64,000 bases of DNA from Cocos nucifera (Eukaryota; Streptophyta; Magnoliopsida; Arecales; Arecaceae), in NCBI GenBank assembly GCA_006176705.1, contig QRFJ01002471.1, positions 1 to 64,000 of the forward strand. Reading direction: 5' to 3'. The position numbers were made by a program, and so were the translations under genes. How positions within the stretch are numbered: position 1 is the first letter of the stretch; every line of letters starts with the position of its first letter. This document shows, one piece after another, positions 32,169 through 42,405 of this stretch. The notes beneath the pieces are model-generated. The model searched no databases. It was given only the letters and a program-made list of their open reading frames with translations, and was not told the DNA's origin.

Positions 32169-34180
32169 AGGATCATTCCAGACCCTAGTCCAAAATAGAT
32201 CCTCACATAACTCTGCCCATGCACTGAGCCGACTCAGTCTCAGCACTGAGTCGGCTAAGTTCCATTAGGTCGGCTTAGTCTAAAATTGAGCTGGCCCAGT
32301 CCTGTGCCGTGCCAGCAGTTCCAAAGATGCAGCTCTCTATTTTGCTTATGCTTTGAGACTTAGTCGATCCAATTTTGGACTGAGCCGACTAACCTATAGA
32401 AAATCTTCTTTCTACAATCTTGATTTTCTGACTTTGGTTCCTTGCTTCACCTTATGTCCTAGATCTCCAAGGCACCAACCAAGTGATAGGAATGCGATGT
32501 TGTCGTTAAGACACCATGTTTATCAGTTTAATCCGACTTAAAATCATTGAAATTGCGTAGATAGTAGTGAGTCGGGTCGAATCCATAGAGAAGGTAGTGT
32601 TTTTAGATTTGAAATCTTTGATTTTTTTTTGAGAAGAAAAAGAAAATGATTTGAATTTTGAAATAAAAACTAAAGTCGAAAGATTGAAAATAAAAATTTA
32701 AAAGGTGCAGAAATTTAAACTTGGTACTAAGATCTACTAGTTAGATCTTAGCATCTACTTGCAAGGCAATAATTTAAAGTGCAGAAATTAAATTGCAATA
32801 AAAAGCAAGAAATTAAAGTACAAAAATAAAATTTTTATTAATTAAAATTTTAAAATTTAAATACATAAAATTTAAAAAGAAAAGATAATAAAATAAAATA
32901 GCCTGATCTCTGATCTTGGATCGGCATTGGCAGAAAGATGGTGTAGAAGCTCGGCTCTTCTTCTCGGCACCCGTTGCTTCGAAGCAGCCTTTAACCCATA
33001 GCCTGGCTTCGCCCTGTACCAAAGCTTCACCTTGATCGGAGATATTGATTTTTGATGGCCTGGGGTCCTTTTTATAGAGCTAGGAGGGCTGGATATTTTT
33101 TCTAAAGGCAATATGGGACTAATAGCCTTTGTAATCATCAAAATATAAAAAAATTTGGATAAAATTTGAATCAAAATAGCTCTGATATGACTCTGATAAA
33201 TCTGATAAAATCCAGCCATTGTTCAATAGGAATCCAACGGTCCAAAAATCATCAAAATCGGATGCAGATCAGCTCAGATCGGGTCGGATTAAATTCTGGC
33301 CGTTGGATCGCGCTTGATCGAGGAAATCTGGCCGCAAATCATGCTTCGGGAGTCTTGATCACCGCCGGCAGCATTCTGGACCGTCAGGATCTTCATCACT
33401 TGGTTTTCTGGCCATTGGATCGCGCTAGATCGCTTAATAGAATTTGAATCAAGCCTGGAAATCACCACCGCCGTCCGATCATGACCGCAATCAACCGCAG
33501 CCGTCCGATCGCGCAATTACTATTCCCATGGACCGGATGGACCGGCCGCACCGCACACCGCAGCCAATCAGCGCTTCTGTCACCGAGTGAAATGACCAGA
33601 TTGCCCTGTGAGCCGCGATAAATTTCTGTAGACCCTTTAAGGGTCTAGGTCCACCACGTGGCAATCTCTGATTCGCCGGATTTTGCTGAGCTGGCGGTCC
33701 ACGCCTGGATCGTGGACCGGCTGATGGCTTCAATGGCTGAGTCGGCTTTGATGGCTTGGCTTGGCTTGGTGGCTCGGCTTGCGGAGCCGGCTGAGCCATT
33801 TTCTTTTTTATTTAATTTTTATTTATTTTATATTTTTAAAAATTCATATCTTTTCCATTTTAGCTCCATTTTTCTTAAAATTTATTTTGTTGTGATTAAA
33901 AAAATGAGCTCTTTCTATTGATAATAAAATTTTATTTTTAAATTTTTATTAATTTTTATTATTTTTTAATTAATTTTTTAATTAATAAAAATATGAATTT
34001 TTCAAAAATTATATATAAATTGATTAATAATTTTTAAAAATTAATATAAATTAATTAATAAATTAATACTTCTATTGGTGAATTTATGATGTTTATCACC
34101 AAGCCCCTGAAATCTTCGGATCCAACCCCCTGACTCCTCCTATAGCCTCCTAAGGCTTGGGAGTACCATAAATTCTCACA
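32169..34180 (-). mobile_element. Right (5') LTR of element E, interrupted
   Basis: 32169-32483 and 34104-34180 match the left LTR (27740-28062 and 28063-28140). Its U5 side is lost where the Angela-type LTR begins. The outer terminus reads TGTGAGAATTT on the minus strand and is followed by the putative TSD CAAGC. Confidence 0.7.
32484..34098 (-). mobile_element. Athila-like solo LTR, minus strand, with TSD CCAAG
   Basis: A 1,615-bp LTR related to the 3' LTR of element G (3213-4851). On the minus strand it starts TGATAAACATCATAAA and ends CATTCCTATCA. The TSD CCAAG is at 32479-32483 and 34099-34103. No internal sequence is present, so it is a solo LTR. A TATA box (CTATAAAAAGGACC) reads on the minus strand near 33065-33078. 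A purine-rich, Pro/Ala-coding shadow near 33500-33790 is not a gene. Confidence 0.9.
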
Positions 34181-35324
34181 CAAGCTGCAGAGATCTATAT
34201 ATGGACTTAAGCAAGCATATCGGAGCTAAAATGCTAATTTTAATGATATGATCAAATCATTTGGTTTCATCAAAAGTGAGAAGGAGCCCTATATTTTCAA
34301 AAAGATCAATGGGAGCGCTGTTGTCTTTCTCGTACTATATGTAGATGACATCCTTTTAATTGAAAATGATATTTTCATATTGATTTCAATCAAAATATGA
34401 TTGTCAAAAGAGTTTTCTATGAAAGACCTAGGAGAAGCATCCTTTATTTTAAAAATTAAGGACTATAGGGATGGACTAGAGAGGATGCTGGGTCTCTTAC
34501 AAAATATGTACATAGAGAAGGTGCTAAAGAGGTTCAGCATGAAAAACTCCAAGAGAAAACTAATATCCTTCAGACATGGCATTCATCTCTCCAAAAAGAT
34601 GTGCCCTAGTATGTCTAAGGAGATTGAACGCATGAGCAAGATCCCTTATGCATCAGCAATAGGAAGCCTCATTATACCATGCTATGTACACGACTTGATA
34701 TTGCCTATGCTGTGAGTGTCATGAGTAGATATTAGTTGAATCTAGGTGAAGAGCACTAGATTTCTATGAAATGTATCCTTAAGTACTTGAGAAGGACTAA
34801 GGATATGTTTTTGATTTTTGATAATGGAGAACTTCAGATCCAGAGGTATACAGACTCAGACTTTATGTTTGACATTGATGATCGAAAGTCAACATCCGAT
34901 TGTCTATTTTTGTGCAATGATGGTGCTGGAAGAGTTTCAAGCAGACCATGATAGTAGACTCCACCATGGAAACAGAATATATCGTTGTCTCAGGAGATAC
35001 GAAGGAGGCATTCTGGTTCAAGAAGTTTGTCATAGAGCTCAGAGTGATGCCATCAGATGTCATCCCTCTATTCTATGATAATAATAGCTCTATAGTCCTA
35101 GCTAAGGAGTCGAGGTCTCACTAAAAGTCTAAGCACATTGAGCGGCGGTATCACCTCATCCACGATTTCCTCGAGATGAAAAATATCGAGATCAAGAGAG
35201 TCGACACCACTGATAATGCGGCTGACCCATTGATGAAGCTATTGAGCCAACAGAATATCGAAGCCCACCTTGAGAAGATGAAACTTAGATTTATAGCCAA
35301 TTGACTTTAGGTCAAGTGGAAGTT
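34181..35324 (+). pseudogene. Element A: second half of RT and RNase H
   Basis: This resumes A after element E with SIYGLKQA-type coding, then VVFLVLYVDDILLIEND (YVDD site), EFSMKDLGEASFILKIK, and MSKIPYASAIGSL. RNase H shows RYTDSDFMFDIDDRKSTSD with broken frames afterwards. The 3' end retains SKHIERRYHLI-type sequence and a purine tract CAAGTGGAAGTT next to the LTR. Several stops and indels mark it as older than B. Confidence 0.8.
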
Positions 35325-37112
35325 TGTTTGATGTATGCCCTAGAAGCCAGATTGGCCAACACTTATAATATATTTTCTAAAGGTATTTTTATAATTTTGA
35401 TTAAAATAATAACAAAGTTATTTTCTATCACATTGTGTATTTAAAGTATCTATGATACATCCTTTGTGTTAGCGGGTATGATAATGCATATTTTTAAGAG
35501 TCAAAAATTTAAGACATGTGTTATCATAATTAACTCATAAATTGCTTTTGATTGTAAGATCATCATAAGGATGGTGATCAATCAGAAAGATTAGTGTATG
35601 ATCATTTTCTTAGGATAGATGAGTCTTGAGTCTATGATTTAGAGATACCAAAGCAAGAGTATAGGTACTCATTGAGAATGAGGGCACTGAGAGCGACCAC
35701 CTCGAGCAGTCATAAGGGAGTCTACCTTCTTGTCAATGACTAGCTCGATGCTGCAGTTGTGTGTTAAGTTCTTTGACTTGAGGGGCATCGGTAGTTTACC
35801 TTGAGTGTGTTATAGTTTGACTATACCATAACTCGATCTCCTAGCCATTCATAATTCTGAGGTGTATGTTGGCTATAGCATGTTCATTATAGGAATTGGA
35901 TCGCATCAATAGGGGATCTATCAATCTCGGTAGAGGAGGAGTAGCCCTATGATGATCATGAGATCGAGTTCTTAAGCCCATGACCATGGTAGTGTGAATT
36001 AATAGAAAGAAGTTCCTATTAGGATTTCACATCAGACTCGAATCAAATAATTCATTCATATGATGGGTGTTGGGTTTGACGAATTCACCTTAGCTCTAAT
36101 CTTGTTGAGGCTCATGATAGAAGAATCCAATCACACAGGTTGTTGCACCAAGAGGTTCATATTCAATTCTGATGGGTTACCAACATATACTGTTAGGTAC
36201 CACTGGTGGATTTTAGAATCAATTAGAATTATCTTAATGATCGACCATTCTACTTGAATGAATCAAAGAAGTTCTGATCCATTAAAAGGTATTTCGATGA
36301 TGTCGATGATGGAGATGATGATATGTCTTATTACCATACAAAATTAAACCTAACTAGGTCACACAAACAAGAATTTGGTTCTGGATGTCATCAATTGGAT
36401 TAACCTAATTCGATTGATTTGGATTAGATCCAATTAGGTTTAAGAAAATCGTGCTAGCAGACGATTGAGCCTGACTTTCTCCTTCTATTGTCTTTTGGTT
36501 CATCTCAACTGAGTCAAATTAGATTTGACTCATCCTAAAACCCGGTATGATTTTGTCCTGATCTAGCTGGAGCTTTTCTAGGTCAGATCAAGGATTGTCC
36601 TAACCTGATTAGGGCTTGTGTTAATCCCATTGGATGGGAATAGGACAAGGGTCAATAGTTGACCTTTTTTATGGGAATTAAGGGAGAAGGGACGTGCACC
36701 TCCTAGAGAATTCCTAGGGACGTACGCCCCTGCTATGTTGTGAGGATAGAGAGGGTGCATGCTCCCTCTTGGCATGCATCCTAGATGGATAAAGATGGCA
36801 TCGCATGGTGATTGGGTTCTAGGAATTTGATGAGATCAAAGCTCCTCTTGGATAACCCTTCGCCCACTATTGATGTTGATTTGTAGTTGGTGCCAATTTT
36901 GGATTGGCTTTGGGCGACAACACCTGATGAGGATCAAGTCCTTGGCATGGCTTATCAGATTGGAGTCTAGTTTTATCAAACAATCAGTTGCTTGATGGTC
37001 AGGGACTCAAGGTGGCATAGGAGTCTCTATAAGAACCCCTGTGCCCTAGGTTTTGTAGGTGTCCAATCTCCCATGCCCAAAGGCTTCCGCCCTCTCCCTC
37101 ACCATGCCATCT
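35325..37112 (+). mobile_element. 3' LTR of element A, truncated on the right
   Basis: It starts TGTTTGATGTATGCCC after the A purine tract and parallels the B LTR from its start through the promoter region, but is clearly diverged (for example 36480-36800). A TATA-like TCTATAAGAACCCC is at 37026-37039. It breaks off in its R region, where a 20-bp duplicated block joins it to the B LTR. Confidence 0.75.
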
Positions 37113-37132
37113 TCTCTATAAGAACCCCTGTG
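37113..37132 (+). repeat. 20-bp duplicated block at the A/B LTR junction
   Basis: TCTCTATAAGAACCCCTGTG occurs at 37024-37043 inside the A LTR and again, identical, at 37113-37132. The second copy sits exactly between the A LTR and the truncated B LTR, as a templated filler would. Confidence 0.85.
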
Positions 37133-38320
37133 ATCCAGTTTAATTGATCTGAATGAGATTCAATTAAGTTCAAGGAAATCGTGCTAGCACTCAATTGAAC
37201 CTAACGTTCTTCTTTTACTATCATAAATAGTTGTCCTGACTAAGCTAAACGAGTTTGTGCTCGATCAGAGGCCTTCACTTGGTCTGACTAGAGCTTGCCC
37301 ATATCAGAAAAGGGTTGTCTTATTTTGTAAGACAATACCTACCATTTTTGGTCACCTGCCATTTGTCGTCCTTTGACTTTGGTCAAAAGTTGATCTTTGA
37401 CTGATCAAATATTGATCATTGACACTTTAACTTCTGTCCATGTGTCACACACCTATTAAAGGGCTGGTGGGGGCTTGTCCCCCTGTCAGAATGTGGCAAG
37501 GAGGAGGGCGCATGCCACCCTTGGCATGTACCCAAGTTGGAGGCGCCCAGGAGTCCCTGTTGGACAGGGACTCTATCTCCTTTTTGGATTCCCCTTAGAC
37601 TTCTCCTAAGAACCAAGTTTGACTGGTCTTAGGTGCCATCTAAGGAGGAATCCAAGGGACTCTATTTCCATCAATCAGATTTAGATCTGATTTCACAAAG
37701 GATTGTGATTGGTTGGGAAGAAGAGAAGTTGGATCATGCATAGTCTAAAAATAAGACCCTACGCCCAACCCTAAGAGCATCTAAAAATTTCCACGCTCCA
37801 AGGCTGGTTCTCTCCTCCTCCTCCATGCCAAGCCCATCTTCTCCCTCTCCTCTCCATGCCCAAAGTAGTTTGGGATCTTGGTTGGTGCAATCCAGATGAG
37901 AGAAAGGCGATAGAAAGCTCGAAGGTTGCGCTGCTGCAAAGGACAACTACTGATCTTCGAAAGATATTTTGAAGATCCTCCAAATCAGATCCAGATCTAA
38001 TTTTTGGAGATGTGATAGAGAAGAAGAGGATCTCCAGATCCAGCTTGAATGGATATCGATAGTGGCCAGGCACTTGCGTGGCTAGATCCAGAACCTTCCA
38101 CTGCTTACAGGATCATCAATGGGTAATAGGATTACCCTATATTAAGGTAAATTAAATTTGATTTAATTTATCTAAATTTATTTTAATTATTAAAATAATA
38201 AGAATTAGATCTAAAATATTTTAGATCTAATTTAGATTAATTTTTTTTTTTTTGAAATATATCTATTGATCCGATCAGATCTGAACGAACCTGGTCTGGA
38301 AAATCAGGATTTTTCCTTCA
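37133..38320 (+). mobile_element. 5' LTR of element B, missing its first ~1.07 kb
   Basis: This matches the B 3' LTR from about 45197 to 46394 and ends TTTTTCCTTCA before the PBS. The first part of U3 is absent. The TATA box read as TATAAATA in the 3' LTR (45820-45827) is TAAAAATA here (37746-37753). Confidence 0.85.
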
Positions 38321-38322
38321 AT

Positions 38323-38334
38323 TGGTATCAGAGC
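38323..38334 (+). other. Primer binding site of element B
   Basis: TGGTATCAGAGC two bases after the LTR end, complementary to initiator methionine tRNA. Confidence 0.92.
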
Positions 38335-40188
38335 CAAGGTTTTAAAGTGTTTAGATCTAATTTTAAATTTATTTTAATAAAAAAATATATGATTTCAAAT
38401 GTCACATGAGATGTGATCTAATCTAAAATCAAAAAAAATTAAAATTAAATGATTTGGATCTAAGATTAGAAAATATGCATGACTAATTCTAAAATAGAAT
38501 AGTTCTATAGAATAGTCTTGCATGTTTATAATTTAATTTGATTAAATCATATTTTAGATCTATTTATTTACTATTTTTTGATATTATAATTATTATAATA
38601 ATATCTAAAAAATAGTAAATAAAAATTATTTAATTTTAAACATCATATGAGATGTGATTGATGCATGTCTAGACTAGTTGTAGAATAGTTCTACATAATT
38701 GTCTAGATTAGAATTTATTTTGATTAGATCAATTTAAATCTAAATTTTTAGATTATTATGAGATAATTTAGATCTAAAAATATGCATGATTCGATACATG
38801 AGATGTATGCAAAATATGCCATGATTAGATCTACTTTGTATATGAGATATATGATATAGATCTGATACTGTTTTGTAGTATTGAATGTTCCTGATTAAGG
38901 CATTCCTCTTAGCCGTCCCATCATAAGAATGAAGAAGGGTTTAAAGGCCCTCTCCTCCCATCTGATGGGGTGTTCTTATGATATGTAGGGGTGCTGCACG
39001 TTCGTCCTTAATCAGAAACCCAAAACTTACTTTCTGCAAAACCCTAGATCCTGAAATCCTAGGATTTATTGTGCATACATTGTTTATGAATCCTACTTAA
39101 TTAAGAATTAAGATTATGGAATATTAATTAGGTCTAAAATTAAGAATTTTAGATCTAAGACATATTCATAATACTGGGTTCGACTTGGGTAGCTCAATTA
39201 GGTCTAAGCGGTTGATCGAACCAAATCAAGAGTTGGTTAGATGGGATCAATAATGCTTAAATTGACCATCCTAATAGGATTAAGTCTGGGTCAAGATCGA
39301 GTCACGATCAAGCAAGACCTAATTAGGCTCAGAGGTTAGAATCTGAATTGTAGGCTAACCCAATTAGTTCTGACTCAACAATTTAGTGTCTAAGGTAAGT
39401 TTGGCACATACGACCGACTGATTTTTAATTGGGAGCTACTCGACCTGAATGCATTCTTGTATGAGTTAATGACATATTCCTTCCATCAGTCTCACATACC
39501 TGGCCATATCTATTGACACAGTTCTGATCTGAGGTGGTCAACAATCCAAGCTAACCCATGCCACTAGGTTAGTCATAATTGTTATGACTATGACAAGTCT
39601 AGTTTAATGAGACCTGAATCAATTCTTCCTAAGAAAAGATTAAGTCTGAGGTCTTCCACCATTGTAGATGTGCGGACCCTTTTCGGGGTTGATTGTTCTC
39701 GGCTGGATACGGTGGCTTAGTTGCACTAAAAAGATGCAACCATGTCTATTAGGCATTGGATGCTATGGGTTGGAGGATGAGTTGGGCTCAATATCCAGAT
39801 ACGGTGAGAGACTCAATTAGAAATCCAGTCTGTGTAAATGGTGGGTCTAACTTAACTAAGGAGTGGATCAATATTTTGGATACGGTGAGATTCATGAATT
39901 AGAGACTAGGTTTGGATGCACCATGATTAGAGAATCATTAAACAAGAGTTGTTCACTCATTGGCTAATCCATCACTAATAACTGTTAGGTGAGGTGATGA
40001 GTCAGTTGGTGAGACCGCACCACCCACTAGAAATCATTAATCATGGAGATTTTTGCATCTCTATAGAGGGAGTGTAGGGATTCAAGAAAATAGTATGAGC
40101 TAATTTTTTTAAAAAATAAAATTTCTAAATAAATTGTTTAAGTCATAATTATGGTATCTAACTAGAATCTTTGACTCTCTACAAGAAA
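38335..40188 (+). other. Long untranslated leader of element B
   Basis: About 1.85 kb of AT-rich non-coding sequence between PBS and gag. It contains the stem-loop at 38891-39015, a consensus splice donor AAGGTAAGT at 39392-39400, and a pyrimidine-rich TTTGACTCTCTACAAG just before the gag start. The leader of element J (53061-53516 plus 60693-62089) is collinear. Confidence 0.7.
38891..39015 (+). ncRNA. Conserved leader stem-loop, element B copy
   Basis: CTGATTAAGG (38891-38900) pairs perfectly with CCTTAATCAG (39006-39015). An inner stem pairs ATCATAAGAA (38920-38929) with TTCTTATGAT (38973-38982). CCCATC/GATGGG can form a further small hairpin. Element J keeps both main stems. A role in packaging or dimerisation is inference. 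Confidence 0.5.
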
Positions 40189-41070
40189 ATATCTGCCTTC
40201 AACCCATTGGCACGTATCCTGGACACACATAGATTGACCAGATCCAATTATAAAGATTAGCTCAGAAACTACAAAATAGTTTTGGGTTTCGAGAAGTTAA
40301 CCCATGTATTGGACTAGGACCCTCCCACCTTACCAGTCCGTCCGTCCACTGAACAGAGACCGTCTCTAAAAAAATGGATAGACGAAGGTAATAAGGCTAG
40401 ATATTACATGTTGGGCTCGATGTCTGATTAGCTCTAGCACCAACATGAAGATATCAGGATGGCTCGCCAAATGTTGGCTCATCTGCAGGTGATGTTTGGT
40501 GAATAGAGTCGTACAGCCAAGTATCAAGTCACGAAACGACTTTTTAAGGCTAAGATGCGTGATGCGCAGTCAGTCCAAGATCACTATCTAATGATGATCA
40601 AGGATTTGAAAGAGCTTGAGAAGCTCGATGTGAAGTTTGTCTTGGATCTGCAGAATGATGTTATTCTGCAATCTTTGACTGATGCATATGGGCAATTCAT
40701 CATGAATTACCACATGCATAAACTTCAAAATTTTTTGGCTGAATTAATGAACATGCTGGTCACCACTGAGCTTTCTATGAAAGGTTCTAAAGGCTTAGTT
40801 CTTGCTTTGGAATGGACTTCTTTCAAAAGAAAGTCTTCTAAAAAGAAAAAAAAGTCTGCAAAAAGGCAGGAGGTGGAAGGAGCAAAGAAGAAGAAGGCAG
40901 AGCCGAAGATGAAAGCCGCCGCCAAAAAAATGTATTTTCATTGCAACAGTGATGGCCACTGGAAGCGAAACTGCCCTACTTACCTAGCCACCCTGAAGAA
41001 TAAGAAGGAAGGTCCTTCTGGAGGTATGCTCGTTATTGAGTCTAACTTTATGGTTTCTTCTGCATCCAGT
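40189..41070 (+). pseudogene. Element B gag
   Basis: The start codon seen as ATG in J (62090) is ATA here (40189). The frame runs through NPLARILDTHRL, YYMLGSMSD, HEDIRMARQMLAHLQVMFG, FKAKMRDAQSVQDHYLMMIKDL, ILQSLTDAYGQFIMNYH and a lysine-rich stretch. Stops occur at 40315 (TAG, shared with J) and several other positions before 40555, after which the frame is open. The zinc knuckle reads YFHCNSDGHWKRNC, with Tyr in place of the first Cys of CX2CX4HX4C. Confidence 0.85.
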
Positions 41071-42405
41071 TGGGTGCTTGACTCTAGTTCTAGTGCTTAT
41101 CTGTGCACTTCCATGCAGGGTCTTGAGGATAGCAGGAGGCTGAGGGATGGAGACATGATCCTACGCATCAAAAATAGAGCAAAAGTTGCTGCAGTGGCGG
41201 TGAAAACATACCCTCTTCGATTACCATCTGGTTTAGACTTAGTTTTGAAAGACTATTATTATGTACCTACAGCTAGCAGAAATTTGATTTCTATTTCATG
41301 CTTAGCACTAGAAGGCTATGTGATTACCTTCTTTAAGGACCATTGTAACATTCTTTATGAAAGAAATAAAATTGCAAATGGTTTCCTTATTAATGGTCTT
41401 TATCAGCTACATATTGATGTATCTGTTCTAACTATCGAGCAAAACATGAATGCCAAATGACCTAGGGATAGTCCAAATGATAGATATCTATGGCACCTAA
41501 GATTAGGTCATATAGCAGAAGATAGGATCAACAAATTGGAGAAAAATGGGCTATTGAGTCCATTGACTTTCGAGTCATATCCAACTTATGAATCTTGTCT
41601 TCAAGGCAAAATGACTAAACTCCCTTTTGTTGGACATGGAGAAAGGGCCACAGATCTCCTTGCCCTAGTACATACTGATGTGTGCGGCCCATTTGATGTG
41701 CCGGCTAGAGGCAATTTTATCTACTTGATTACCTTTATCGATGATCTGTCTAGGTATGGGTATGTATATCTTATGAGACACAAGTCTGAAGCTTTTGAAA
41801 AGTTCAAAGAATTCAGACATGAAGTAGAAAAACAAACTGAAAAACCCATTAAGGTTCTTCGATCAGATCGAGGAGGTGAATACCTTAGCCGAGAATTCCT
41901 AGACTATCTCAAGGAAAATGGCATAGTCTCTCAATGGACTCCACCAGGAACACCTCAACTCAACAGGATTTCAGAATGGAGAAATCAAACTCTATTGGAT
42001 ATGGTCCGATCCATGATGAGCTTCATAGACCTCCCCGATTTTCTTTGGGAACACTCACTGTTAACTTCAATTTTTCTACTAAATAGGGTTCCCTCTAAAA
42101 CCGTTCCTACCACACCGTATGAGATATGGCATGGTAAGAAATCAAGTCCGAGTCATTTCAGAATTTGGGGTTGTCCGGCTCATGTCAAAAGACAACAAGT
42201 GGACAAGTTAGAGTTTAGGTCCTTCAGAGCTTGATTCATAGGATATCCTAAAGAGTCATTAGGATACTATTTCTATATTTCAGAAGACCACAATATGATT
42301 GTGAGTCAACATGCCATCTTTCTTGAAAAATAGTTTATTCAAGATAGCAGCATTAAGAAGCAGATTAAGCTTGATGAGAAAGTCTCACAATGAGCTAAGG
42401 ATCAA
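41071..42405 (+). pseudogene. Element B protease and integrase
   Basis: Protease begins VLDSSSSAYLC (DSS rather than DSG), then RRLRDGDMILRIK, YYYVPTASRNLISISCL. It stays in frame with gag; TGA at 41458. Integrase has LWHLRLGHIAEDR for the two His, but the CxxC pair reads YESC, so one Cys is lost. The catalytic residues are present: HTDVCGP, RSDRGGEY, and ISEWRNQTLL. TGA at 42232 ends the ORF after DKLEFRSF; GYPKESLGYYFY and FLEK follow in the same frame. Confidence 0.87.

Larger units (their letters stand above)
27208..34180 (-). mobile_element. Non-autonomous minus-strand LTR element E, compound
   Basis: This block interrupts the RT of element A; CAAGC(T) is present on both sides (27202-27207 and 34181-34186), consistent with a TSD. 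Related LTR sequence lies at the left (27255-28140) and right (32169-34180, itself interrupted). Between them are a non-coding internal stretch and Angela-type LTR material with an N gap. No copia ORF is present, so E was non-autonomous or gutted. Confidence 0.6.

Noticed and set aside
33491..33799. Pro/Ala-rich open frame on the minus strand
   Set aside because: It lies inside the Athila-like solo LTR, in a GC-rich repeat-like stretch with no domain; LTR identity explains it.
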